Source: Archilochus colubris (Eukaryota; Chordata; Aves; Apodiformes; Trochilidae). From it: a stretch of 64,000 nucleotides of DNA. The position numbers and the translations under genes were made by a program. Below are positions 49,063 to 60,964 of this stretch, piece by piece (position 1 is the stretch's first letter; every line of letters starts with the position of its first letter). The stretch lies in the NCBI GenBank assembly GCA_023079485.1, contig CM041083.1, positions 62,129,810 through 62,193,809 of the forward strand. Reading direction: 5' to 3'. The notes beneath the pieces are model-generated. The model saw nothing but the letters and a program-made list of their open reading frames with translations, was not told where the DNA came from and did not search any database.

Positions 49063-49250
49063 GTTTCCTTGTGGGCGGTGGCTGGGGAAGGGCATTGATG
49101 ATGGAAGTTTGGAGCGAATTCTCATTGGGGAGCTGGTGTCCTCCACCTCTGATGAAGAGCTGGGAAAGCAGTGCCGTACCCCACCCCAGCAGAAATCCCC
49201 CACCGTGGCTCGACGTCTGAGCATCACTTCCCTCACAGGGAAGAGCACCA
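49063..49250 (+). CDS. DENND5B: DENND5B exon 15: end of PLAT and linker to RUN2
   Basis: Acceptor TGTGCTGCAG|G and donor ACCA|GTGAGT (consensus). It encodes residues 849-911 and one base of the next codon. [20 protein letters not shown] finishes PLAT, then [20 protein letters not shown] and [20 protein letters not shown] form a polar linker. RRLSITS fits an R-R-x-S type phosphorylation site (inference). The Arg-Arg-Leu-Ser motif is in the DENND5B type of linker. Confidence 0.97.
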
Positions 49251-50861
49251 GTGAGTGCTTCTCTTTTGCCCCAGGGCCCTAGAGAAAAGAGGGCAGCAAC
49301 TGCTGGGAATTAAAGCTCAGCGCAGAAGAACAGCTGTGAGATGAGTTTCTCCTGCCCTCGTTTGTGTGCCTGCATCTCACTGTGCACGTTGCCTTTCTCA
49401 GTGTCCCCATTTGGCAGCTGAGAGATAATGATCTCTCCTTGGAGCATGGTGAGATGTGAGATGAGGGAGGAGGAGGCAGCAGAATTTGCAGTAGCTGGTG
49501 ATGCTCAGCTTCCCAGCTCGCTTTGCAGTCAGTGGGAAGGCAGCCCTCTCCCAAGGGCAGTTAAGAGCCTGGTGTGGATCCTGTGAGCTGCCATCTGGAG
49601 GAGCACATCTCCATAGGGACCCCAGGGGACATCAGCTTCACGTCCCTAAAATTAGCTTTTATGAGTAGCTGCACCTGGCTACAACAGGGCACACGACCGT
49701 AAGGGCTACTTGAGAGACCCTCCACTAAAGCATTCAGATGAGCACAGGGTAGATCCCATTCATAAATCTGTCCAGCTCCTGTAAAATTAGATTACATGAC
49801 TGCTGAAATGGCAAGCAAGGAAAGAAAGATTAATCTTCAAGAGTAATGCAGCATTTTAAAACCACCATGGGACCACTGCAGCTCTTTACATCTGTGAGTC
49901 CACATTAGCAGGAGGAGTGGGCACCAGAGCGACTTGCAGAGCATTTCCTTACATCTGAGAACACTAAGGTCCAATAATTAATTTCTCTTGTGAGACACAT
50001 GAGGCTCTTTGTTACTCCTGCCAAAGACTGTGGAAGTCATCATGTTCTAAAAGGACATTCCCTGCTTGCAAAATAACAGTTGTAGGATAAGCTAATAGCA
50101 ACCTACATATGCCTGAAAAACTAGAAAGGACTCATAGAGGAACTATGAAAATCACTGACATCTGGAAAATATCTGCTTAAAAGGAAGTTTGAAAATTTCA
50201 GTCTGTTTTAATCAAGGTGAATGAGGGACTAGGTAATTTTCTGCAGGTACCTCCATAGGAAGATGAGATGGTAGCAAGTGGAGACATGGCATTGTTCAGG
50301 AGCAGAGGCTGACCAGATTCAGAGAAGAAACATGGCATTTGTTTTAACACAGATTACTTACTCATGGAACCATTAATACGGAATATTCTCTGCCTGTGGC
50401 CCCTCACACTGGTACAATGAGGAGACTTGTGCCCAAAATAGATACTTCTTTTGGCTCAATGAAACATTGTGGGTTCAAGTCAGGAATTTGTGAGTGCTGG
50501 GTTTTCTGGGCTGTGTCATGTAGCATTGAGTCAAATGCCTGGGCTACAGCCTTTCAGTTTTTGTCTCTTGGTGTGAGGGTTGCTGTACTCTATGTGATGA
50601 GCAAGATGTGATGAACTCAAAATATTTATCAAGCCAGATCCTTGGGTTGTGCATTTTTAAGTAGGGCGATAATTTGACTATTCCAGGATTTATCATCAGT
50701 TGCTTGTGATCAGGGCTTAGGTTTACCCAAGACAAATTATTTTCTAACTTTGTTAAAAAGATACAGAATAATTTCTGCAGTTCAAGCTGTATCATAAGAT
50801 TTTGATAGATATTATATAGTTGGTGTCTTCAGCTAGTCACATGTTCTCCATCATTTCACAG
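49251..50861 (+). other. DENND5B: Intron 15 (1.6 kb)
   Basis: Donor GTGAGT and acceptor ATTTCACAG. Unique sequence with no feature recognised. Confidence 0.9.
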
Positions 50862-50944
50862 AGCCTAATGCAGGACAGATCCAAGAGGGAATTGGGGAAG
50901 CTGTGAACAATATTGTGAAACACTTTCACAAGCCAGAGAAAGAG
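50862..50944 (+). CDS. DENND5B: DENND5B exon 16: start of RUN2
   Basis: Acceptor TTTCACAG|AG completes the split Lys codon, and donor GAG|GTACTT follows. It encodes residues 912-939: [20 protein letters not shown] then [28 protein letters not shown] is the conserved opening of the second RUN domain. The donor is a weaker match to consensus after GTA. Confidence 0.96.
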
Positions 50945-51098
50945 GTACTTCCTATATTTCATGACTTGCCTGCTATCTAAAATGTATGTAAATATTTTTA
51001 TAAATGGAAGTACTAGTTGAGATTGTATACCACTATATTTAAAGCTTCTAGCATACAAACAAGGCAAGTTGTACTTACAGACTCTCCTTTTCCCACAG

Positions 51099-51225
51099 AG
51101 GGGGAGCCTTACCATTCTGTTGTGTGGAGAAAATGGTCTGGTTGCAGCACTGGAACAGGTCTTCCACCATGGATTTAAGTCAGCTCGCATTTTTCATAAG
51201 AATGTCTTCATCTGGGATTTCATAG
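51099..51225 (+). CDS. DENND5B: DENND5B exon 17: RUN2
   Basis: Acceptor TTTTCCCACAG|AGGGGG and donor ATAG|GTAAGT (perfect consensus). It encodes residues 940-981 and one base of the next codon: [20 protein letters not shown], then [20 protein letters not shown] and FI. It is separated from exon 16 by only 154 bp, the shortest intron in the window. Confidence 0.97.
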
Positions 51226-52001
51226 GTAAGTGGGTATGTGATTTGGAGGCAAAAAAAGAAGAAAGATTAGGACAAAATTACTACTCATGCACAGATCTCA
51301 GATCATGGTGAGCTAGGGTGCTATTTGTTCCTGTCTACCACCTGCTCCAGGTTGCTTAAAGTCAATGAGAAACAAGATGGAAGATGAGAAATACTAAATT
51401 CTGCATAAGGGATGAGTGTGAACGTGTGCAGGAATTTAAAGAGCACTTCAAATTGTAGTCATTTATTCATAGATGAATGTTCCAATAGCTGTTATTCTAC
51501 CTGGAAAGAAGGTAGGCTGAAGGTTGGGGTAGATTAGCAATTCATGTAAGGGGGAGAGTTGGGAAAGGGCAAGGAGTGAAAGGTTTAGATTCCTAGTTGT
51601 TTATGAGAACTCACCTAATCACTTGCACTGGTCTTCTGGTGATGCTTATCTGTAGGCCCACGTTGTGGTAATTTAATAGATGCTTCTTCCCTTAAAACAT
51701 GCTCACAAGTTGAGATACTTAGCCTGAGGGTAAGTGCTTGCTCAGATGAAACCACTGATAAGGACTCTGGTGAAGCTTCTTGATGTTACCTAACTGTATT
51801 AGACATCAACCAGCCTTCTGACAACCAAAATGTAGCAAAGGTGAAGATCACCACCTACCTATGGTCTTCAAAGTGAGGAATCCATATATAAACTGTATGA
51901 TAGCTCTCAGCAGGTTGGTTTTTTTAAGGATTCCCTTGTGTAATTCCATGTCACAATGAAGTACTTCTGCTCACTGGGCTCTCATTTTCTCCCTGCAACA
52001 G
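51226..52001 (+). other. DENND5B: Intron 17 (0.8 kb)
   Basis: Donor GTAAGT and acceptor CCTGCAACAG. No feature recognised. Confidence 0.9.
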
Positions 52002-52176
52002 AGAAAGCTGTTGCTTATTTTGAAACCAGTGACCAGATTGGAGACAATGAGGAGGCACTTTTGCTTCAGAGATCTTCATGCAAAACCTTCTGTCATTACG
52101 TTAATGCAATCAATACAGCTCCAAGGAACATTGGAAAGGATGGCAAATTCCAGATTCTGGTTTGCCTGGGGACGAG
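52002..52176 (+). CDS. DENND5B: DENND5B exon 18: RUN2
   Basis: Acceptor CTGCAACAG|AG completes the split Glu codon, and donor ACGAG|GTACGT follows. It encodes residues 982-1039 and two bases of the next codon: EKAVAYFETSDQIGDNEEAL, then LLQRSSCKTFCHYVNAINTA and PRNIGKDGKFQILVCLGT. The PRNIGKDGKFQ-LVCLG block is diagnostic of DENND5 RUN2. The acidic DQIGDNEEAL loop is of the DENND5B type. Confidence 0.97.
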
Positions 52177-53434
52177 GTACGTAACTACTCTGTTATTTAT
52201 TTCCTCTTGCATTAGATTAGAATATTTTTACACCATTGTTATTGCCTTTAGTTTTTTAGGACATCTTATACCTAACTATTATCTAGTACCTTCTTCAGGC
52301 AGCTTTACTACTACATGATGAGAGCAAAGAGGCTGTAGTAATACATAGCTAGTTTCTAAACTGCTAAAAATGCTTTGAACTCTATTATAACTGTTAGCTG
52401 GACAGTCATATGTATGAAGTCTGTCTTGAACTTGTGGTTTTGATGAAGGGCTGGCTTTGGGAATGCAGATTTCATATGCTGGTGCATTTCTAAATCCTCA
52501 CTGTATCACTTTGCCTAGGAAAATCGGATGTCATCATTTTGACAATGCATTTCTAGATGAATCTTTCTTTCATAGAATCATAGAATTGGCTGGGTTGGAA
52601 GGGACCTCAGAGATCCTCAAGTCCAACCCTTGAACCGCCGTTGCGGTTGCTAGACCATGGCACTGAGTGCCACATCCAGTCTCTTTTTAAATATGTCCAG
52701 GGACTGAGAATCCACTCCTTCCCTGGGCAGCCCATTCCAATGCTTGATCACTCTCTCCGTGAAGAAGTTCTTTCTAATATCTAACCTAAACTTCCCCTGA
52801 CACAACTTAAGACCATGCCCTCTTGTCTTGTTGAAAGTTGTCTGGGAAAAGAGACCAACCCCCCCCGGCTACACCCTCCTTTCAGGGAGTTGTAGAGAGT
52901 GATGAGGTCTCCCTTGAGCTGCCTCTTCTCCAGGCTGAACAGTCCCAGCTCCCTCAGCCTCTCCTCATAGGATCTGTGCTCGAATAGGAGCATCCTAATA
53001 GGATGCTTTCTGTCTTGCACTTGGGGAGGGGCAAGGGGGGGCTTAGCTGTATTTTGAAGGGTGGAAGTTGGTATATCTAGAAAGAAGCAGCAGTTTTGTC
53101 TTGCCTGTCTGGATACATGGAAAGCCAGATGGAAAACAGTTTGGTTTTTTCCTGAGTTTTACTTTCCCTCTTCCTGATCTGAAAATGTTGCTGAATTCTT
53201 TCAAAGTCAGTTATCTGTTTCTGATGATACCTTTCCCCCTTCATTCCTCCAGTATGTTCAGTTACTTGTGTTTTTCTAACAAAATCAAGCATTGTGATTA
53301 CACAGGAAACTATTACATGCAAACACGTCACCCACAAAAAGAGACTGTGTGGTTTAGGTTGTGTTCTCTGAGAAGAATTTCAGTTTGATATATATGGCAC
53401 TTGGTGCTAAATGACTTCTTCTACCCTTTTGCAG
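52177..53434 (+). other. DENND5B: Intron 18 (1.3 kb) with antisense CR1
   Basis: Donor GTACGT and acceptor CCTTTTGCAG. Its middle is occupied by an antisense CR1 copy. The remainder is unique. Confidence 0.9.
52570..52985 (-). mobile_element. CR1 LINE 3' fragment, antisense, relatively well preserved
   Basis: The plus strand starts TCATAGAATCATAGAATTGG, the reverse complement of the CR1 3' end, and continues GGTTGGAAGGGACCTCAGAG. Read on the minus strand, the 3' UTR and final coding segment are recognisable, including [21 protein letters not shown] run of eight C on the plus strand (52859-52866) is the main oddity. It is closer to the familiar avian CR1 consensus than the other copies here, suggesting a younger insertion. 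Confidence 0.94.
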
Positions 53435-53618
53435 GGACCACTTGCTCCCTCAGTGGATCCCATTGCTGGCAGAGTGCCCTCCCATTACAAGGATGTATGA
53501 GGAGAATGCTCTCCTCCGGGACCGCATGACTGTCAACTCCCTTATCCGAGTTCTACAGACATTGCAAGATTTCAACATCATCCTGGAAGGATCGCTCATT
53601 AAAGGAGTGGATGTTTAG
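53435..53618 (+). CDS. DENND5B: DENND5B exon 19: C-terminus of RUN2 and stop codon
   Basis: Acceptor ACCCTTTTGCAG|GGACC. It encodes residues 1040-1100 followed by TAG at 53616-53618: [20 protein letters not shown], then [20 protein letters not shown] and [20 protein letters not shown]. The terminus [10 protein letters not shown] separates DENND5B from DENND5A. The exon continues into the 3' UTR. Confidence 0.98.
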
Positions 53619-53863
53619 CATGGCTTTGCTGAGAACTTCATTATTCCTTTCCCAAGCAAGCAAACCACAACTGGAGACCTGTCAGGACTTGAAGGAGATG
53701 GTAGTGCACCACTGTAAGGCAAAGCTGCCGGTTGGAGCAGGAAGCCCAGTTTGTGCCCGATGGGGACTGTCCTCTAAAGCTGCAGAAAGCCAAGATGCAG
53801 TATTGTAGTTTATTTGAAACAGAAATTTAGTATAAAATAGAGTATTTTCATGTGTTAGATGTG

Positions 53864-53871
53864 TGTAAATA
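53864..53871 (+). promoter_or_regulatory. Pumilio-type element TGTAAATA in the 3' UTR
   Basis: An exact match to the UGUANAUA Pumilio recognition sequence, about 250 bases after the stop codon. Binding is inferred from the motif only. Confidence 0.45.
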
Positions 53872-53957
53872 TGCTATCTTCTTTAAGAAATTATATTACT
53901 CTAAGAAATTTTTCTTAGACTGAATGTTCTTGTTCTGACTATGGATAGCTTAAACCC

Positions 53958-53979
53958 GGGGAAGGACTGGGGGGGAGGG
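53958..53979 (+). promoter_or_regulatory. Potential RNA G-quadruplex in the 3' UTR
   Basis: GGGG-AAGGACT-GGG-G-GGG-A-GGG fits the G3+N1-7 rule on the sense strand. GGGAAGGACTG occurs twice, at 53959 and 53977. Confidence 0.5.
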
Positions 53980-54242
53980 AAGGACTGAGGTAGAAAGGGA
54001 TGCCCCTACTTGCTTGTGAGGAAGAAGCCAATCAATGTGTAAACACAGTGCAAACTCAGCAGGGCTTTTTTCAGGTAATGCAAATTAATACAGCAAATAT
54101 CCTTATGTAGCCATTGTGATTGTCTCACTCTCGGAAGTGTTGTAAACATATGCTGGTTTATGCTACTGTACATGGTCTCCTTTTGTTTGTTTTATTTGTT
54201 TGAAGACTCAGTCCTTCAACTGAAGGGAAGTTGTGAGTTGTC

Positions 54243-54263
54243 TTTTTTTTTTTTTTTTTTTTT
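54243..54263. repeat. T21 homopolymer in the 3' UTR
   Basis: Twenty-one T followed by CCTTTCAGG, which also resembles a 3' splice site. Confidence 0.85.
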
Positions 54264-54951
54264 CCTTTCAGGCCTTTGTGTCACTTCTGCTGATCTCCAA
54301 AAGGGGAGGCAAGCATTGAAATGCTTAAACACTGGAGAGGAGGTCTGCTGTCTGTCAGCCTCAGAGACTGAGAGTATGAGAAATCTCTCTAAACAGTGCT
54401 GCTGTAGCCTGAGATTGGGAATGCTGGCTTGCTTGTCTCACTCTGTGTGTCCCTTGCCTGTCTTGATCTGATGATTCCCCCCTTGTCCTCAGCCACTTTG
54501 TGTCGTGGGTTACTTTTGAGGATTTTTTTCCCATGTTGAGGAATTTGGCTCATACTTGCTGTACTTGAGAAGAATCCTTGCTGTAGGGTCATAAACAAGA
54601 ATGTTGTTGTGCTACTGAAGTGTATCAGATGGCTTTGAAATGCTGACATATTATGAGTCTTCCTTTATCCTGCAGAATGAGTGTTCCTAGGAAGTACAGG
54701 ATCTTGGATTACATTTATTTTTTGGTTTAGTTTTGTTTTAAATTATCCAGCAACAACAACAACAAAAAAATAAGAAAAAGGAGTGAAAAAGAAAAAAAGA
54801 ATCTCACTTTGGTGTTTGTAGGCTCCTCTCATACACTCTTTCCAGTTAATGTGTTAGTAATACAGCATGTATGAGTAGATACAGGTCTTGAAGAGGAACT
54901 GGGAGCAACTGAAATCCTGTACACTAAAAATTTAACAGTAGGTTACATTAA

Positions 54952-54957
54952 AATAAA
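54952..54957 (+). terminator. DENND5B: Possible proximal poly(A) signal
   Basis: AATAAA inside the 3' UTR, followed by TTTGTGGATACAGTG. It could give a 3' UTR of about 1.35 kb. The downstream GT-rich element is only moderate. Confidence 0.4.
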
Positions 54958-56454
54958 TTTGTGGATACAGTGCAGCAAATATGGAGTGTATTTTCCATTC
55001 TTGTGATGGAAGGATCTGAGGGTGTATTTAGCTTCACCTGTTTTTAGTTTTTGGAGGTTAGTTTAAATATAGATGTTTGTCTTAACTTGTTTATTCCCTC
55101 TGATCTTGGCCATTCTGTCAGCAGATTTCTGTGGATGTTTCAGTGTCAGCTGTGGCTGGGGAAAGGCCCTGAACAGGTATTGTAAGCACAGTGCCTTGCT
55201 CTGTGCTCTCAAGTAGCATTAGGAGGGACTTAGGAACAGGGGGCAGTAGCAGGTCTGGGTATAGTGTGCACATGGTGGACAGAGGAATGAGAGCTAAGGA
55301 AAGAGGATGAAAAGTAGGGTTTTCCTTCTCTCCTGCCTTTTGTCAAGCTTCTCTAGTTTTCCTGTGGTCCTTCTGCTGTCCAGTTCTTAACAGCACTCAG
55401 TTTAGCATCAAAGTTTCACACTGTATTTCCAGACAGAAGAAAGCTCTTCATGTGACTTTGTTTCATTAGAAGGGGGAGTTTTAGGCTATGGAAGGGTTTT
55501 TTTTCTGTTTGTAAAGAAGTAAAATAACACTGTTGGAGAGTCTTTAATTGAGGGTTTCAGTTTTAATAACAATTCTTTCCTCTTGGGATTGTACTTCCTT
55601 AAATTGACTAAACCCATCCTAAACACTGTAGGCAGCACTGCCATGTCACTACTATGGGTGTGAGTAACTAACACAAAGGCTCTGAGTGGTGTCATGAGTT
55701 GGTAGCCAGAGCCCATGGCAGTGTGGCATCTCTTTTACATTTCTAGAAATGTGAAATCCAGGCTATTTTTCTGTGTGGCTGGGCAAGTCTACTTAAAGTC
55801 AGTAGAGAAGATGCATGACAGCCCTTCAGCAGCAGTTGAAAATGCATCCCTAGTACTTAACTCTATCAGTAAATTACACATTTAGTACCAGAAACCATGT
55901 GGCAGCATAATTTGGAAATGACTGCTTAGGATGTTTTGATTTCTTTTACAACTCAAGCCTTTTATGTCTAATGACTGCTATACATGGTTTGGTTTTTTCA
56001 CACCCAACCCAGTCTAAGTGACTTTCATTTTACTGAAATAATAACCTCTTCAGTCCTTGGATTTCTTCACAGCAGCATCTGCATTTGCTAGCTGGATATG
56101 TCTCAAAAGAGTATTTATGACTTAAGCAGTCATACCATTCATATGCCATGACATGGGCTAAGTGCAAGCAGGATAAAGGATAAAAAGCACCTCTAAAGGT
56201 CAAGCAGATATGAATAAACCACACACAAAGGGCAATAGCAAAGTCTTTCTTAAGTTACAATTAGTCAAAACCTGAGAAATTTTAAAATTCAAACTTCCCC
56301 ATTTCAAGCTACATTAAAGAACCTTTAGCACTTAATATAACTTCATGTCAGCTTTTCCAGCAAGCTTTGACTTGTTTGGTTTTGTTAGGTTTCACATCAT
56401 GTTAATAATAATAATACAATAAAAATTATGTATGTCTAATATTTCCTTGTAGGC

Positions 56455-56460
56455 AATAAA
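56455..56460 (+). terminator. DENND5B: Possible intermediate poly(A) signal
   Basis: AATAAA followed by GCACCCTAAAATATGTTG. The downstream element is weak. Confidence 0.3.
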
Positions 56461-57346
56461 GCACCCTAAAATATGTTGAAAGGGCACAGCTGAGTGCCTC
56501 AGAGTTACTTGACAAACTTGGGAGTATGGTTCTTTGTAGTGAATTTTTTTTCTACCATGTATTTTTATTATTATTATTTTAATTTTTTTTTAATAGACAA
56601 CTTTTGTTTGTTGGAAAATGTGAGGTTCATTTTCTGTAAGGTTTACAGAAATTATTCTACCCACTATAATGGTGAGAAACCCATCAGGATACTTCTAAGC
56701 TAACACAATTTTTACTTCAGTGTTAAAGCACCTTCATTGGCTGAGAAAGGGAATCTTGGAAAAGACCAAAGCTCTCTGGTATCTGCTTTAAAAAAAAAAA
56801 AAATCCTATTGAATACCTGTCTGCAGATGTCTGAGTTCGCATCGTCCTGTTATACTAACATCCAGTGTGGTAACCTGAGAGAGTCAGATGCCTCACTATT
56901 GTATAAAATGTGTATTTATAATTCTCTGAAATGAATGAAATCCTACTGTTTAGTGAAAAACCTACTCATGTTTATTCCAAGCTGGTTTGTGGAATTAGAG
57001 ATCATTGTTCAAAAATGTCTTTTTAGAATAGTTGTGCGATGGCATATTTGAGAAAATTCCTTCTTTCAATCAAATGAAGGTGCCCATCTTATGGGGAAAT
57101 ACTGTATGTTACACTTGAAATGTACAAATGTGCCCTGTATAGCTTAAAATGATCCTTAAATGTCTCCATTAAGTATATTTTGTCTTTACATTATTACTAA
57201 CTGAATAAGAACTGGATTATTTTCAAGACAATATTAGTAAAAGTATTGTTATATCAAGCACTTTAACATACATATCACAAACTGACATGGGTTTTTCAGG
57301 TTTTGAAGTACATTGAAATACAGCTTTTCATGCTATGTCCTTTACA

Positions 57347-57352
57347 AATAAA
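57347..57352 (+). terminator. DENND5B: Likely distal poly(A) signal of DENND5B
   Basis: CAAATAAAACTG, with the GT- and T-rich segment GGTTGGTGTCACTTTCTCC starting about 16 bases downstream, the usual arrangement of a strong cleavage site. After this point the sequence loses the AT-rich UTR character. Confidence 0.6.
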
Positions 57353-57370
57353 ACTGTGAGAATAATGGTT

Positions 57371-59060
57371 GGTGTCACTTTCTCCTGGCAGAGAATCCAA
57401 GAGGTTGGAGTCTCAAGCTGAAGAGATGATCTGAACCTGGAGCATGTTTTGTAAAGAAGGGAAGAAGTCAAACAAAATGGTCCAGCTGATAGTGACTCCT
57501 GGTACTGGGAACTTGCTGGAGCAAAGAGAGGGGAGAGAAGGTGTGAGAGTCCACTCTCAAAACCTGCCCTCCTGCCTCCTCTGACCCAAAATTCTGACTG
57601 TTCTGAGCCTGCCCAGCTCCTCATTTTTAAGGCTTAGGTGGAAAGCCTTGAAATGGGATCACAGTGAAGTTTAGCTCTTAGCAGGGCAGCGTTTGCTTGG
57701 CAGCCTGGGTTGTTCTCCTTTAGTATTGAGATAGCATGGGGAGAAGGAGGGTAGGATCCTGTTGGCAGCAAAATGGGAAGCCTGGGATTAACTCAGCCAA
57801 GGTTCTCTTTCCTCTCTTCACGTGGGTTACTTTGATGTTTGAACTCAGGTTTAAAAAGCTGAAATGAAACTCATCACGCCTCCGGTCTGTCAGTCAGCAT
57901 GTCTGGTAAGAAAAGAGGCTAAGAGAGGAGAGAGAGGTGCTTTTTGAACTTTAAAAAAAAAAAAAATAAAATTGAAACAAAAAAATATAGTGAAATGCCC
58001 TGTGTAGTTATTAGGCTTTTCTAAATTGGACTGGATTTTCAGAAATTCCTCCCACCCTACCCCTTGCAACTCTAGATCTGCTGGGACTGGCAAAAACATG
58101 AGAAATTTTGAAAACTGCTTAGCTGAAATGTGTGTGCATGGTTTGTGTGAGATGAGGCATGTCAGTTTGTTCATTCTAATTCCTGGTTTTGAAAAGGCAG
58201 ATATTTTGGGAGAAGACTAGAAGTCTCAGAGGCTGGGGCCATATATGTGGAAATCCTAAAATACACCGCTTGATTATACTGATGTTTATCAACAGTGTAG
58301 CAGCAAAATGATAGGATCCCATAAATGGGAATAAAATCCATAGAGCGACTTGTAGTCAAATTTCCATAGCAGGTGGGGCCATACTTAATGCACCTCCTTA
58401 CTAAATGTGTTAGGCTTAAGTATGTAAAACAGAGATAGTGGGATCTGACATCTTAAAGGCAGTAAGAACTTGAAGTAAAGCAGGACTAAACTTGTCCAGA
58501 TGAGGAAGAGCAAATAACTTCCTCTCCACTGCGCTGTCATTGATGCAGTCTGGGAACACCACGATGTTTTCTGCAAAAAGTAAGTAGAGGAAAACTCTGA
58601 AAATTTGCACAGGTGGGAGTTGAAATAGCTCTCCTATCTAGTTTGTTCCTTATCTTGTTTGTTCCTTTGCATTTCAGGTAAGCTTGCTGGAACTTTGCTC
58701 CAGTTCAGAGCAAAGCTGCTTCCCTGTCACCCCATCGACTCAGAGGCTGAGACTCCCTCCTGTCAGAGCACTCAGGGACCACCTCACTGCTGACATACCT
58801 ATTTTCTCTCCTGTTCTTCCATCAGACATCTATCATCATAGGCTGGTTTGAGCTCAGCACAGCATGTGAAAAGTCTGGGAAAAATTCTCTACAGGTCTGC
58901 TATCTGGTGGCTGGTTAACGTAAACTATCTATTGAAGCCACTGCAAAGCTGATCTGTCAGTGGAAAGCTAGGTTCTGCAGGAAAGCTTGACACTGCAATG
59001 GGCCCATCTGTATTCCCTGAAAATCTCAGAGGCCATCTCAGCTTCCCTGAAGAAGTTCTT
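57371..59060. other. Downstream intergenic sequence, no gene seen
   Basis: About 1.7 kb after the presumed transcript end. It contains an A-rich run (57951-57986), short chance open frames and no recognisable repeat or exon. Confidence 0.75.
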
Positions 59061-59295
59061 CAGTTGTGCCGGGGGAAGTTTAGGTTGGATATTAGAAAGA
59101 ATTTCTTTACCAAAAGGGTGGTCAGGCATTGGAATGGGCTGCCCAGGGAAGTAGTGGATTCTCTGGAGATATTTAAAAAGAGACTGGATGTGGCACTCAG
59201 TGCCATGGTCTGGGAACTGCAGCGGTAGTGGATCAAGGGTTGGACTTGATGATCTCTGAGGTCCCTTCCAACCCAGACAATTCTATGATTCTATC
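59061..59295 (+). mobile_element. CR1 LINE 3' end, short
   Basis: It matches the last 235 or so bases of CR1. Coding remnant [20 protein letters not shown], then [15 protein letters not shown], is followed by GGTCCCTTCCAACCC and ATTCTATGATTCTATC. It is very similar, in opposite orientation, to the intron 18 copy, so it probably belongs to the same subfamily. Confidence 0.94.
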
Positions 59296-60964
59296 AGAAA
59301 AGGATGTGACCAGACAAATTATTTTCTCCTTTAACCAAACCCACCTTTGTCTCAAAGGGAGGGGAATTAAAAAGCTCAATAACACGCTCCCCCCCTTAGT
59401 CCTTTCTCACATGTCCTTTTTCAAAGGACATTGCTGTAAAGAACCTCATTGCTGTGTGATCTAGTGACAATCTTGTTATCATTCAATAAGAAACTCTGTG
59501 GGATCCACAAATGTAAAATAATTGTGGTTTACATCAGAGAGGCTCAATTATTTGCACCAATTACTCTGAGTAATATGGTTCCTCCTGCTTGTAGTGGACA
59601 TCCAAGACTCGTGCAAGTCTACTTGTATTGCACAAGGAGTAGATATAAAAGACAGACAAAACTTGTGATTCTTTCTCATTGCAGAAATCTCTCCCCAGTA
59701 CAGACCCCTTAGTTTTTTATGACCCTTTCCCAGAACGATCCATTTATTCTCAGAGCAACATGTTAAAATGGGTGAGTGATGGAGTGCTCCATTCACCCAG
59801 CCTTGAGTGTTCAAGCCCTGCTTTAGAGAGAAGTGTTAAACAAGAATGTGGGAAATAATCAACTTGAGTTGTATTTGTGAAGTGAATGCACTTTTGGAAG
59901 GGCTGTGCAGCAGATGTAATTCCCAAGGAACATAAACACCTACCACAGGGCACCTCTTCTCCCAGCAAGAGGCAGGCATGGAGAATGCCAGAGACATCCC
60001 AGTCTTCACACAGCACATTTGGTGCCAGATTTTCTCCGTCCCCCATGGCCAGCTGATAAAAGCCTAAACTGAAATGAAATTATTAAACTCCTCCCTCAAT
60101 ACTAGCCAGATGATGAGTTTGGTGCTCTGCAATCCTTACAGATTTTTTTGTTTGTTTCAATGAGAGGTTTCCACAAATGCTGGTGTCAGCCTTAGGAAGC
60201 CATTTTCCTTACTCTGCCTCTGCAGCCAGAGGGAAGAGATGAGCTCCTTCAGTAGGTCTTGTGAAGAGAAACCTCACTTGGCTGCTTTTAATTATGCCTA
60301 GAGAAGTCCAACAGAGGCAGCTTGCAGAGGCTAAACTAGCATTAATCTTTATGACTATTCCCCCCAGCACTGTCTTCCTACACTCAGTTCATTTCTTCAA
60401 AGGCATCCAAGTGATATATGAGCATGTTCTTTACACATGAAAAAAATAAGTGTGGAATCTAAGGGTGATGGACTGAGGTAGTTCTGGCTTTCACAGTATA
60501 TTGATACTTCAGATATGAAGACAAATTATTTGTCTTACAGAGGTACAAGATAGAGACCAGAAAATGTGGCTTTAATTTCCAGCCCTCTTTGACTTCCACC
60601 AAGAAGCTTAAGCAATTTCCTCATGACATATTCTCCTTTGGAGCTAGGGAGCTGAGGCACAGAGTGGTGGGGTCATCACTTCAGCAAGTCTTGTTGATTG
60701 CCTTGTCAACATAGGCTGGTCAGCCTTGGGGTTACCAACTGCACATCCAGTGCCCACTGGTGTGAGGCTGAGAGCAGCTTTTCAATGCTACTGTGACAGA
60801 AGTACACACTGAGGCCTCATCTGGGGTTAATTTCAGTTTAAAGGCATTTCTGAAACCTGTTGATTTGTGGTGTTGTAACCATTAAGACAAATGATCAGGC
60901 TTTCAACTTAATTATAATACAGTGATTAGGGTTACTATCTGCAGTGTACTACAGAAATTGATAT
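59296..60964. other. Intergenic sequence, no gene seen
   Basis: About 1.7 kb of unique sequence. Reverse-strand open frames of up to 98 codons (59548-60046) lack any recognisable domain. Confidence 0.75.

Larger units (their letters stand above)
53619..57370 (+). other. DENND5B: DENND5B 3' UTR
   Basis: It runs from the stop codon to an estimated cleavage site after the AATAAA at 57347-57352. The length of about 3.75 kb is in keeping with the long 3' UTRs of this family. It contains a G-rich element (53958-53979), a Pumilio-type TGTAAATA (53864-53871), a T21 tract (54243-54263), AT-rich and ATTTA-like stretches near 56560-56592 and earlier AATAAA hexamers at 54952 and 56455. Open frames within it (for example 54160-54471) show no domain. 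The end point is inferred from sequence, not from transcripts. Confidence 0.75.
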
